Shown: positions 8,984 to 16,910 of the stretch, piece after piece | Layout of the letters: each line of letters opens with the position of its first letter | How positions within the stretch are numbered: position 1 is the stretch's first letter | From: Candidatus Saccharicenans sp. | GTDB taxonomy: Bacteria > Acidobacteriota > Aminicenantia > Aminicenantales > Saccharicenantaceae | Reading direction: 5' to 3' | Assembly (NCBI GenBank): GCA_026414545.1 | Contig: JAOAIU010000054.1 | Coordinates: forward strand, 31,582-95,581 | DNA: 64,000 nucleotides | The notes under the pieces: generated by a model | Databases searched by the model: none | Seen by the model: only the letters and a program-made list of their open reading frames with translations | Told to the model about the DNA's origin: nothing | Program-made: the position numbers and the translations under genes

Positions 8984-9361
8984 CTAATCCCGTCCGTAGA
9001 CGTCTTCCAGCCTGACGATATCATCCTCGCCGGAATCTCCCAGCCATAATTCCATCACCCGGGCCGGATGAGGGCCAAGTCCTTTCAGGCGATGGGGAGT
9101 CCCGGCCGCAATGAATATTTCTTCACCCGGTTTCGGCTGCCAGGTCTTTTCTCCCAGGGTTATTTCCAGGCCGCTGTCCAGAACCACCCAGTACTCGCTG
9201 CGCTTTCGGTGGTACTGGAGAGAGAGCAGTCCGCCCGGGTTGACGGTAATTATTTTCAGGCTGGAGGCCAGCTGGTGGGGGTAACTGCGGAACTTGCCCC
9301 AGGGTCTGTTCTCCTCGTAGATCAGTGCGCGGATTTTTTCGGACTCTGGAAACTCAGTCAC
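8984..9361 (-). CDS. Cupin protein, mannose-6-phosphate isomerase type II-like
   Basis: The 125-residue single cupin resembles the C-terminal isomerase domain of bifunctional ManC/AlgA. Motifs RPWGKF, the metal-binding QYHRKRSEYWVVL, and IAAGTPHRL are present. A fused guanylyltransferase domain is absent. Such stand-alone cupins may interconvert mannose-6-P and fructose-6-P; the activity is inferred. Frame-open sequence extends to a TTG at 9391. A GGAGG box sits 6 nt before the GTG at 9361, which I chose. It is the last gene of the tol-pal-ssb run. Confidence 0.82.
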   Translation of the reverse strand: MTEFPESEKIRALIYEENRPWGKFRSYPHQLASSLKIITVNPGGLLSLQYHRKRSEYWVVLDSGLEITLGEKTWQPKPGEEIFIAAGTPHRLKGLGPHPARVMELWLGDSGEDDIVRLEDVYGRD

Positions 9362-9394
9362 GACATGCCTCCGGACTGGCGATAGAGCCAAAAG

Positions 9395-9868
9395 CTAAAA
9401 AGGAATTTCGTCGTCCCCTTCGCTCGACGGTGTCTCCTCGGGGAAATCCTCGGTTGCCGGTTCAGAAATTTCGGGGAAATCCTCGGCCGCACCAGCTTCA
9501 ACCTGGGCCTCGGCCTGGGGCGGGACTTTCTTGCCCAGGGGGACGACGTTGACCGCTTCCACCTCAGTGCTGTTGCGGCGGTTGCCGTCGCGGTCTTCCC
9601 AGGAGCGCCAGCGCAACCGGCCCTCGACCATGACCTGTCTTCCAGCTTCCAGGAACCGGTCGCAGAACTCGGCCAATGGTCCCCAGGCTACGATGCGGTG
9701 ATATTCAGTTCGTTCTGTGGCCTGTCTGGTATCGCGGTTATAGACCTGTTCGTTGGTGGCTACCTGGAACCTGGCCACGGCCCGACCTGAAGGGATGTGT
9801 CGGATTTCTGGCTTTTTTACCAGGTGACCTACCAGGATGACTTTGTTCAGGCTGTTTCTGTCTCTCAT
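9395..9868 (-). CDS. ssb: Single-stranded DNA-binding protein
   Basis: The 157-residue SSB has an OB fold in residues 1-110 (NKVILVGHLVKKPEIR, FQVATNE, EYHRIVAWG). A Pro/Glu/Ala-rich linker follows, then the acidic tip DDEIPF, the docking site for repair and replication partners. It protects and organises single-stranded DNA. The start ATG overlaps the stop of ybgF (ATGA), so it is probably translated as part of the tol-pal transcript. That is an unusual location for ssb. Confidence 0.96.
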   Translation of the reverse strand: MRDRNSLNKVILVGHLVKKPEIRHIPSGRAVARFQVATNEQVYNRDTRQATERTEYHRIVAWGPLAEFCDRFLEAGRQVMVEGRLRWRSWEDRDGNRRNSTEVEAVNVVPLGKKVPPQAEAQVEAGAAEDFPEISEPATEDFPEETPSSEGDDEIPF

Positions 9869-10719
9869 TTGTTCCCCAGTTCGTTAATTTTTTGCTGGGC
9901 CAGACGGGCCTCTTCCTGAGTCGGGTATTTGGCCACCAGCAGCTTGAAGGTGGCCAGAGCCTCGTCTTTTCGGCCCAGCTGGACCAGGCTCATGCCCTTC
10001 TTCAGGTAGGCGGCTGGCACTTTGTCTCCGGCCGGATAACTTATAAGAACTTCGTTGAAGGCGTCGATGGCCTGCTGGTACTGTTCCTGGCTGTAGTAAC
10101 ACTCGCCGATCCAGTAAAGGGCATTATCAGACAGAGGGGTATTCGGATACTGCTGCAGAAAGAGTTTGAAGCTGTCGATGGCCAGTGAATAGTTGCCCTT
10201 CAGGTAGTCGCCATAAGCGTTGTTGTACATTTCCTGGGCCGGGATGTTGACCGTGGCCGGTTTCTTTGTTTCGGCCGGCTGGGGCTCGCTCTTCCCGGGT
10301 TGAGGTTTTGCCGTCTTTCCAGTCTTTTCTTCCACCCTGGCCGGCGGGGTCAGGTTCTGGATGGCCTGCAAAATGTCGTTCAGAAGGGCCGTCTGGAACT
10401 GGACCTCTTCCAGCTTGCTGTTCAGGAGCTGAAACTGGACCGGAAAGTTGCGAAAATCTTCCTTCAGGGAGACCTGCTCGGCCTGAGTCTTTCTTATGAG
10501 GTCGCCCAGGAGCTTGACCTGGTCTTTTAGTTCCTGCAGGTCGGCCTGGTTTTTCTTGAGCAGGGCGCTGAGTTCTTGAACCTGCAACTTGAGGGCCTGG
10601 ATGTCCTCATACATCAATTCGTAAGTCTTCTTGCTCTGACCGGAAACCGGGGAAAATAAAATCAGCCCCAGCCACCCGCAGCAGATGAGAAAGAAATAAA
10701 TTCCGCGGTTTTTTAGCAA
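9865..10719 (-). CDS. ybgF: Tol-Pal system protein YbgF/CpoB with TPR repeats
   Basis: The 284-residue exported protein starts at TTG. There is a signal sequence (residues 1-27), a coiled coil at about 35-110 rich in Leu/Lys/Gln, a Pro/Lys-rich linker, and three C-terminal TPR units from about 165 (AYGDYLKGNYSLAIDSF, ALYWIGECYYSQEQYQQAI, AAYLKKGMSLVQLGRKDEA). CpoB coordinates Tol function with peptidoglycan synthesis at division. It sits directly after pal, the conserved position. Confidence 0.9.
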   Translation of the reverse strand: MLKNRGIYFFLICCGWLGLILFSPVSGQSKKTYELMYEDIQALKLQVQELSALLKKNQADLQELKDQVKLLGDLIRKTQAEQVSLKEDFRNFPVQFQLLNSKLEEVQFQTALLNDILQAIQNLTPPARVEEKTGKTAKPQPGKSEPQPAETKKPATVNIPAQEMYNNAYGDYLKGNYSLAIDSFKLFLQQYPNTPLSDNALYWIGECYYSQEQYQQAIDAFNEVLISYPAGDKVPAAYLKKGMSLVQLGRKDEALATFKLLVAKYPTQEEARLAQQKINELGNK

Positions 10720-10720
10720 T

Positions 10721-11272
10721 TTATTTTCCGATGATCAGGAATTGGGCTCTCCTGTTCTTGGCCCAGGCCGTTTCATCATGACCCGGGTCCAGAGGCTGAC
10801 TCTTGCCGTAGGATATGATCCTTATTCTGTCAGCTGAAATGCCGAGGCTCACCAGGTAATCCATGGTGCTCTTGGCTCTCTTCTCGCCCAGCGACAGGTT
10901 GTACTCTTCGGTTCCCCTTTCGTCGCAGTGGCCCTCGATCAGGATTTTGACCATCGGGTATTTTTTCAACCAGCTGGCGTTGGCTTCCAGGACCGGAACG
11001 GCATCAGGCCGGATGTCGTACTTATCATAGTCGAAATGGATCATGGCCAGCGGTTTTTCCTGGTTTATCTCTTCCAGGGTCTTCTTCATGAAAATTTCTT
11101 CTTCGCTCAGGACCGGTTCCTTGATGGCCGGTTCTGCCACCTTTTCCACCTTCGGCTGTTCCTGGGCCTGCGGTGGCGGCGGGGGCGGGACTTCCTTGGC
11201 CTTCTTCTTGCAGGAAGCGGCGAAGGATAGAATCAGGATTAAGGTCAGAGAAAGCACCAGAAATTTCTTCAT
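10721..11272 (-). CDS. pal: Peptidoglycan-associated lipoprotein Pal
   Basis: The 183-residue lipoprotein has a signal peptide with a lipobox ending at Cys21 (SFAASC). A Pro-rich linker (about 28-45) follows, then an OmpA-like peptidoglycan-binding domain (about 75-183) with IEGHCDERGTEEYN and NRRAQF motifs. Pal is anchored in the outer membrane, binds diaminopimelate of the cell wall and is moved by TolQRA/TolB during constriction. The stop is 1 nt from the ybgF start. Confidence 0.95.
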   Translation of the reverse strand: MKKFLVLSLTLILILSFAASCKKKAKEVPPPPPPQAQEQPKVEKVAEPAIKEPVLSEEEIFMKKTLEEINQEKPLAMIHFDYDKYDIRPDAVPVLEANASWLKKYPMVKILIEGHCDERGTEEYNLSLGEKRAKSTMDYLVSLGISADRIRIISYGKSQPLDPGHDETAWAKNRRAQFLIIGK

Positions 11273-11367
11273 AGCTCCTCCTAACTCAGGTGATGGCTCA
11301 AAAGTCAGGCCTCAGAGCCACTCAATTTATACAATGAAGGCCTCAGGCTGTCAACCGGATAACTGCC

Positions 11368-12654
11368 TCAGTTGGTCCAGTTGGCCAGCTTGTTTTCTCC
11401 CAGAGAAGTCAGGCAACGCAGGTTGCTGGCATCATAGTCTATCGAATAGACCTGAAGGCTGCCCGACATGTTAGAGGAAAAGATGAGGTGGCGTCCGTCT
11501 GGCGACCAGCTGGGGGATTCGTTCCGGGCTTTGGTTTCGGTAAGCTTGGTGATTTTGTTGGTTTTCAGGTTCAGGATGTAAATATCGAAGAAGTTATCAA
11601 CCCGGGAGACGAAAGCGATTCTTTCACCGTCGGGCGACCAGGCTGGAGCGTCAAGGTAATTACCCCCGAAACTGACCTTGCGGACATTTCCTCCTTCCGC
11701 GTCCATGATGTATATCTGTGGCGTTCCCGTTCGGTCGGAGGTAAAAGCAATTTCCCGTCCGGTCGGCGACCAGGTGGGCGCGGTGTCGATGGCGCTGTTG
11801 AAGGTTATCCGGCGGACGTTGCTGCCGTCAGCCTCGGCCACGTAGATTTCGGAATTCCCATCCCTGGTGGAACAAAAGGCCAGCTTCTTGCCGTCGGGAG
11901 AAAAAGCCCCGGAAAAATTAGTGCCCTTGGTAGAAACCGGGACCAGCTTGCCCTCGTAGGGATAGAGCAGGTAAAGGTCCGGGTTTCCGGCCCGGTAGGA
12001 GGTGAAAACGATGGCCCGCTGGTCGGGAGACCAGGCCGGCATATAATCACGCCACTTGTTGAAGGTCAGCCGGGTCTGGTTGGCTCCGTCGTAATCCATC
12101 ATGTAGAGCTCATCGTTTCCGTCGCGGTTGGAAACAAAAACGATCTTGGTGGTGAAGTAGGGCTTTTCGCCATAAAGTTTCATCAGCTCGTCGGCCACGC
12201 GGTGAGCTACCAGACGATAAACAGCCGGCTCGGCCTGGTAGCGTTTTCCGAGAATCATCCGTTCGCTCTTGACGTCATAGATTTTGACCTCAAAGATTAT
12301 CCGGTTCTGGGACTGGCTGAGCTCGCCCACCACCAGGATCCTGGCCTGGATCGATTCCCAGTCCTTGAAGAATATTTCTTTGGGGTTCAGCGGACGGATG
12401 TAGTTCAGGTGTTCCCTGGGTACCAGCGAAAAAACCCGGCTGTAGCGCAGGTCAGCGGACAGAACCTGATGGATGGTCTCGGCCGCTTCCCGGGCTTCGG
12501 TCGACGTGGCCTCAGAAATAAATGGCGGCAGGGCCAGAGAAATGGCCGGGACGCCTTCCCTGATGGTCAGGACGATTTCCTGCTGTGGGAACAGGATGGA
12601 ACCACCAGCGGCCAGAATTATGAAACAGAGAATCAAGATAGCTGATTTTTTCAT
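11368..12654 (-). CDS. tolB: Tol-Pal system translocation protein TolB
   Basis: The 428-residue periplasmic protein has a signal peptide (1-25), an N-terminal TolB domain (about 30-165) and a six-bladed PD40 beta-propeller with repeated PxWSPDG/FxSxRxGNxEIY motifs. TolB binds Pal and cycles it during division. The start codon overlaps the stop of the TonB-like gene by 4 nt. A 95-nt gap separates it from pal. Confidence 0.95.
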   Translation of the reverse strand: MKKSAILILCFIILAAGGSILFPQQEIVLTIREGVPAISLALPPFISEATSTEAREAAETIHQVLSADLRYSRVFSLVPREHLNYIRPLNPKEIFFKDWESIQARILVVGELSQSQNRIIFEVKIYDVKSERMILGKRYQAEPAVYRLVAHRVADELMKLYGEKPYFTTKIVFVSNRDGNDELYMMDYDGANQTRLTFNKWRDYMPAWSPDQRAIVFTSYRAGNPDLYLLYPYEGKLVPVSTKGTNFSGAFSPDGKKLAFCSTRDGNSEIYVAEADGSNVRRITFNSAIDTAPTWSPTGREIAFTSDRTGTPQIYIMDAEGGNVRKVSFGGNYLDAPAWSPDGERIAFVSRVDNFFDIYILNLKTNKITKLTETKARNESPSWSPDGRHLIFSSNMSGSLQVYSIDYDASNLRCLTSLGENKLANWTN

Positions 12655-13484
12655 TTGCTCCGCTCGAATATGAGATGGACTACCAGGTAGTCATTTTCGA
12701 AGTCCCTCGGGAGCGGCGGGAAAGGAGCGGCCAGCTCCACCGCCCTCCTGGCCGTCAGGTCCAGGGCCGGAAGTTCCGAGGGCTGTTCTATCTTCAGGTC
12801 GGCGACCTGTCCGTTGCGCAGAATTTTGAAATAGATCACTGACTGATATTCTCCGCTGTAATCGAGGTTGCTGGTGGCGGTGAACCAGTTGGAAGAGACC
12901 CGGTCGATTATGATCTGGAGATAGTAGGTAAAAGGAAAGGAAGCGGTCCCCAGCGGGTCGCCATAACCACCTCCGAAACCGCCAGGTCCTTCTCCCACGC
13001 CTATTCTGAGACCTGAGCCGCCAGCGCCGCCGCCCGTTCCTGTCCCGCCAGCCTGGCCAGATTCTGAACCCCTGGTCGCGGCTGCCTGGCTTCCAGGTTG
13101 AGGGGCAGAAATTTCGGTCTTTTTAGCCGAGGCTGGTTTTTTGCTGGCCGGCCTGGCTTTTTCGACCGGGTGACGCAGAGAAGGCGCGCTGCCGGCCGGG
13201 GTTTTCTGCGGGACGGTCAGCTCTTTCATGGTTTCTTTCTGGGCGGCCGGGGACGGTTGAGCCGGTTTCGCGCCGCCGGGTCCGGGCCCACTGCCTCCTC
13301 CTCCGCCACCGCCTCCCCCGGGCAGGCCCACAAAATTAAGGTTGACATAATGGACCATGCCGGTCTTCTTGGGTCCAGCCAGCTGATTGGAGAGGCCAAT
13401 CAGGGCCAATAGCATCGCGTGGAAGAAGAGTGATAGAATCACAGCTTTCCTGAAAGAACTGCTCATGGGGAGGGAGAGTTTCAT
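12651..13484 (-). CDS. TonB/TolA family energy-transducing protein with poly-Gly region
   Basis: The 277-residue protein has one N-terminal membrane anchor (about residues 12-32). A nine-Gly run begins near residue 56, followed by a Pro/Ala/Lys-rich and then Gly-rich periplasmic spacer (about 70-190). The C-terminal TonB/TolA domain (about 195-277) includes [17 protein letters not shown] and [15 protein letters not shown]. Its place between tolR and tolB argues for TolA function; the domain itself looks more like TonB. It would carry force from TolQR to Pal/TolB. Confidence 0.85.
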   Translation of the reverse strand: MKLSLPMSSSFRKAVILSLFFHAMLLALIGLSNQLAGPKKTGMVHYVNLNFVGLPGGGGGGGGGSGPGPGGAKPAQPSPAAQKETMKELTVPQKTPAGSAPSLRHPVEKARPASKKPASAKKTEISAPQPGSQAAATRGSESGQAGGTGTGGGAGGSGLRIGVGEGPGGFGGGYGDPLGTASFPFTYYLQIIIDRVSSNWFTATSNLDYSGEYQSVIYFKILRNGQVADLKIEQPSELPALDLTARRAVELAAPFPPLPRDFENDYLVVHLIFERSK

Positions 13485-13942
13485 CAGCTGGTCCGTTTCC
13501 TGGCTGGCGGCTTTTCCAGCGGTTCGGTAACCAGGCCGACTATTTCAATTCCTGATTTCTTGACGATATCGAGAATCTGGATGAGCTGGCCGTAATTCAG
13601 GTTTCGGTCAGCCCGGATGTAGATTATTTTTTTGGTCTTGTTGTGGAAGTATTCCAGCAGCCGCCTTTCCAGGAGGTTGACGTTAATCACCGATTCCCCG
13701 AGGTGGATGTAGCCGTCGGCAGTGATGGTCAGAGTCAGGCCCTCTTCGGCCGGGGCCGATTCGGTTTCGGCCTGGGGCAGATTGATGCCGATACCAGATT
13801 GCATCATGGGCGCGGTCACCATGAAAATGATCAACAGTACCAGCATAACGTCAACTAGGGGGGTAACGTTGATTTCCGACATGGAAGTACCCAGGCGTCT
13901 CCGGCCGCCGGAAACCGGAGCCGGGTTCAGGTTAACCGCCAT
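13484..13942 (-). CDS. tolR: ExbD/TolR family proton-channel subunit
   Basis: The 152-residue protein has a short cytoplasmic tail, one membrane helix (about residues 28-47) that includes the essential Asp in NVTPLVDVMLVLLIIF, and a periplasmic domain with YIRADRNLNYGQLIQILD. With TolQ it forms the proton-driven stator-like motor for the TolA-like partner. It overlaps tolQ by 11 nt and the TonB-like gene by 1 nt. Confidence 0.94.
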   Translation of the reverse strand: MAVNLNPAPVSGGRRRLGTSMSEINVTPLVDVMLVLLIIFMVTAPMMQSGIGINLPQAETESAPAEEGLTLTITADGYIHLGESVINVNLLERRLLEYFHNKTKKIIYIRADRNLNYGQLIQILDIVKKSGIEIVGLVTEPLEKPPARKRTS

Positions 13943-14600
13943 AAGCCCTTTCTATGATATTTAAGAATTCAAGGCTGAAATCGTCCATCATGGAGATCAT
14001 TTCTTTGATGCGGCCAAGAAAATAGTTATAGGCGATGACCGCCGGGATGGCTGCGAACAGACCCACGGCTGTGGCGATCAGGGCCTCGGCTATGCCGGGA
14101 GCCACCGTCACCAGGCTGGCCGAGCGCACCACCCCTATTTTATGGAAAGAGTCCATGATACCCCAGACAGTGCCCAGCAGGCCGATGAACGGCGTGACGC
14201 TACCGCAGGTGGCCAGAAAGCTCATCATCTTTTCCAGCCGGTTGATTTCGGCGTTGGAGGCCCTGAGAAGGGAGCGGTTAATGCTTTCCAGCTTTTCCCC
14301 GTCGATAGACCCCTGGGGCTGCGGATTAGACCTGGTCAGGTGCACCAGCTCCTTGAAACCGGCCTGAAACAGGCTGGCCAGGGGACTGTTCTTGTACTTG
14401 CGGGCTGCTTCGTTAACTTCATTCAGGGATTTGCTGCGTCGGAAGACTTCCAGGAAATTCTGCGAGGCAGCTTCGGCTAGCCTTATACTCCGTCTTTTAT
14501 AAATGATTATGGCCCAGGAAAAAACAGAGAAAATGACCAGAATCAGGAGAATAAGCTTAACAACTATGGTAGCTTGCGATATCAGGCTAAAAACGTTCAT
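13932..14600 (-). CDS. tolQ: ExbB/TolQ family proton-channel subunit
   Basis: The 222-residue inner-membrane protein has three predicted helices: about 13-33, 130-152 (GLLGTVWGIMDSF) and 170-192 (ALIATAVGLFAAIPAVIAYN). It has the typical large cytoplasmic loop between helices 1 and 2. It is the first gene of the tol operon, preceded by a recognisable sigma-70 promoter. Together with TolR it couples proton flow to envelope constriction. Confidence 0.94.
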   Translation of the reverse strand: MNVFSLISQATIVVKLILLILVIFSVFSWAIIIYKRRSIRLAEAASQNFLEVFRRSKSLNEVNEAARKYKNSPLASLFQAGFKELVHLTRSNPQPQGSIDGEKLESINRSLLRASNAEINRLEKMMSFLATCGSVTPFIGLLGTVWGIMDSFHKIGVVRSASLVTVAPGIAEALIATAVGLFAAIPAVIAYNYFLGRIKEMISMMDDFSLEFLNIIERAYGG

Positions 14601-14609
14601 AACTTTTTC

Positions 14610-14638
14610 AAGTTAACATACGGAGCAGGGTATGTCAA
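14610..14638 (-). promoter_or_regulatory. Predicted sigma-70 promoter of the tol operon
   Basis: On the minus strand a perfect -35 TTGACA (14638-14633) is followed after 17 nt by a weak -10 TAACTT (14615-14610). The predicted transcription start is only 2-3 nt ahead of the tolQ ATG at 14600, so the leader would be very short. Seen by eye; not tested. Confidence 0.5.
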
Positions 14639-14707
14639 TCGGACCTGGCCGCCCCTCTGAGAGGATGAGCGGAAGTGGTATGCCTTTCTGACTATTCAAA
14701 TTCAAAG

Positions 14708-14760
14708 CCGCTCGTCTGGGGAGCCGAGGGGATGTGAACCCCTGGTCGCAGGACGAGCGG
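14708..14760. repeat. Nested inverted repeat, tRNA 3'-half-like on the minus strand
   Basis: An outer 9-bp perfect inverted repeat, CCGCTCGTC (14708-14716) and GACGAGCGG (14752-14760), encloses an inner 5-bp hairpin, AGGGG (14727-14731) and CCCCT (14739-14743), with a 7-nt loop. Read on the minus strand the inner hairpin looks like a T-arm with loop TTCACAT, followed by CGGCTCCCCA, which recalls an acceptor end. The A58 position is C, and no matching 5' acceptor strand is present. It lies in the divergent tolQ/trkH spacer. The rest of 14639-14870 shows nothing else clear. Confidence 0.55.
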
Positions 14761-14870
14761 TAGCCTGGCCGAGAAGGAGAATTAGTAAGGTCGGAGTCAG
14801 GCCGAACGGAGAAGAGGGCTTGACTGATTTCCTTTAAAACTGTTTAATTAATGACTAATAAGAGGGCAAG

Positions 14871-16214
14871 GTGAATAATTTCAAGAAAACGCTGGTGCAC
14901 CCGCCCCGGTTGTTAGCCCTGAGCTTCCTGGTGGCCATCATCGCCGGGACCATCATTCTTTCCCTGCCTTATTCCACCAGGGGTGGCCGGATTGCCCTGA
15001 TTGATGCCCTTTTTACCTCCACTTCGGCCATCTGCGTCACCGGGTTGATCGTGGTGGATACCCCAAATTTTTTCAGCCCCTTCGGGCTGGGTGTGATACT
15101 GACCCTGATCCAGCTTGGCGGGTTGGGCATCATGACCTTTTCCAGTTTTATCCTGATAACCGCCGGCCGGCGGGTCAGCCTGTCTGACAAGCTGGTGGTC
15201 GAGGGTTCTTTCCGGCCGGCAGCCATTTCCGATTTCCGGGCCTTGCTCAGGGATGTTTTCCTGTTCACCTTCAGTTTTGAACTGCTGGGAGCCGCGGCCC
15301 TAATAATGAAATTCTCGGAGTTGGGTTCTTTTTCCCGGGCCCTGGCTCTTTCGGTTTTTCATTCTGTCTCTGCCTTTTGCAATGCCGGTTTTTCTCTTTT
15401 TTCAGATAATCTTATGGGCTACCGTGGCGATGTCCTGGTCAACCTGACCATCATCCTTCTGATAATTTTCGGGGGTCTGGGTTTCTTTGTCTTGCAGGAA
15501 ATCAAGCTTGCCCTTAAAAACAGCTTCAGAAAAGAAAGGGTCAGGTTCTCGCTCCATACCAAGTTTGTGGTGGCCATTACCCTGGCAATCATATTGAGCG
15601 GAGCCGTCCTTCTCTTTCTAATGGAATTTGGCCGCGGTTTTTCCGGCTGGCCTCTTAAGGAGAAAATCCTGGCCTCGGTTTTTCACGTGGTTTCAGCCCG
15701 GACGGCGGGGTTCAACACGGTCGACCTCAGCAGCCTGACTGTGGCTTCTTTGCTGCTTCTTATTCTTATCATGTTTATTGGCGCCTCGCCCGGTTCAACC
15801 GGAGGCGGCGTTAAGACTACCACCTTTGGGATTATCTTTGCCTTTCTGCGTTCCCGGATCCATGGTCATGAAGTACCGCAGATTTTCTCCAGGGCGATTA
15901 AAAGCGAAGATATCATTAAGGCCTATACCCTGATTTCGCTGGCCATGGCCCTGGTTTTCGCCTCGACCATGTCCCTGCTCATTGTTCAACCCCAGCTGGC
16001 CCTGAAAGAGGCTCTGTTTGAGGTGGTCTCCGCTTTTGGCACAGTCGGCCTGTCCCTGGGCATAACTCCGAACCTTCATCCGCTAAACAAGCTGATTCTG
16101 GTTATAACCATGTATCTTGGCCGAATAGGCCCCCTGACCATGCTCTATGCTTTCAGCCGAGTCAAGCCGGCCGGTCATTACCAGTTTATTGAAGAAAGCA
16201 TCATGGTGGGTTAA
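14871..16214 (+). CDS. trkH: TrkH/KtrB family potassium transporter
   Basis: The 447-residue membrane protein starts at GTG. It has the four pseudo-repeated M1-P-M2 units of the superfamily. Filter segments include AICVTGL, SAFCNAGFS, SARTAGFN and AFGTVGLS, each with the Gly that lines the potassium pore. The length fits KtrB (about 450) better than the longer proteobacterial TrkH. It imports K+ coupled to Na+ or H+ and needs the RCK subunit encoded 39 nt downstream. Confidence 0.95.
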   Translation: MNNFKKTLVHPPRLLALSFLVAIIAGTIILSLPYSTRGGRIALIDALFTSTSAICVTGLIVVDTPNFFSPFGLGVILTLIQLGGLGIMTFSSFILITAGRRVSLSDKLVVEGSFRPAAISDFRALLRDVFLFTFSFELLGAAALIMKFSELGSFSRALALSVFHSVSAFCNAGFSLFSDNLMGYRGDVLVNLTIILLIIFGGLGFFVLQEIKLALKNSFRKERVRFSLHTKFVVAITLAIILSGAVLLFLMEFGRGFSGWPLKEKILASVFHVVSARTAGFNTVDLSSLTVASLLLLILIMFIGASPGSTGGGVKTTTFGIIFAFLRSRIHGHEVPQIFSRAIKSEDIIKAYTLISLAMALVFASTMSLLIVQPQLALKEALFEVVSAFGTVGLSLGITPNLHPLNKLILVITMYLGRIGPLTMLYAFSRVKPAGHYQFIEESIMVG

Positions 16215-16253
16215 AATACCGGGTGGAACGGGCTTTAATCCAGGAGAATCGCC

Positions 16254-16910
16254 ATGAGATTTGCCGTTATCGGTCTCGGAAGCTTTGGCAGTTATCTGGC
16301 CAGGACCCTGTATGAGAAAGGCCACGAAGTCCTGGTCATAGATAAAGATAAAGATAAGGTTGAGGAAGCCAAGGATTTTTCCAGCCAGGCTGTCTGGATG
16401 GATTCGGCCGATAAAGAAAGCCTTCAGGCTCTCGGTGTTCAGGACATGGACGTAGCGGTGGTCAGCCTCGGTCCGGAGATGGAACCCTCTATTCTCACGG
16501 TGCTATATCTTCATGAACTGGGCGTCAAGCGCATCCTGGCCAAGGCCCTGAGCCCGGACCATGGAAAAATACTGGAAGCCATCGGGGCCACCGAAGTTAT
16601 CTATCCGGAAAGGGACATGGCCGTGAGGCTGGCCCAACGCCTTAGTTCCAGAAATGTCCTGGAATATCTGCCCCTGGCGGAGAACATCAGCATACAGGAA
16701 ATTGTTCCGCCAGAAGCCTTTATCGGCAAAAAACTGCGGGACCTGGATTTGACTAACCGTTACCGGGTTCAGGTCATAGCCGTCCGACAGCTGGTACCGG
16801 ACCGGCTGATTTTCATCCCCGGCGCGGATTTTGTGATCAAGGATAGCGATGTCCTGGTGGTGATGGGCGAGGAAGAAAACATCGCCGACCTATGTGCCTG
16901 CAAGAAGTAA
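16254..16910 (+). CDS. ktrA: TrkA/KtrA potassium uptake RCK subunit
   Basis: The 218-residue protein has an N-terminal Rossmann RCK_N domain (VIGLGSFGSYLARTL, then DKD at the end of beta-2) and a C-terminal RCK_C domain (about 135-215). One N/C pair is the KtrA layout, as opposed to the duplicated TrkA. It gates the TrkH/KtrB channel according to bound nucleotide. An AGGAG box lies 8 nt before the ATG. Its 3' end overlaps the convergent helicase gene by 21 nt. Confidence 0.94.
   Translation: MRFAVIGLGSFGSYLARTLYEKGHEVLVIDKDKDKVEEAKDFSSQAVWMDSADKESLQALGVQDMDVAVVSLGPEMEPSILTVLYLHELGVKRILAKALSPDHGKILEAIGATEVIYPERDMAVRLAQRLSSRNVLEYLPLAENISIQEIVPPEAFIGKKLRDLDLTNRYRVQVIAVRQLVPDRLIFIPGADFVIKDSDVLVVMGEEENIADLCACKK

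Noticed and set aside
11488..12645. Long plus-strand frame opposite tolB (385 codons)
   Set aside because: It is the antisense shadow of tolB: high G/V/D content, no ribosome-binding site, no recognisable domain. The same holds for the long frames opposite the DUF6786, C26, DUF5916 and rpoN genes.
14708..14760. Intact tRNA or tmRNA gene on the minus strand
   Set aside because: No matching 5' acceptor strand or D-arm is present and the T-loop lacks A58, so it is listed only as an inverted repeat.
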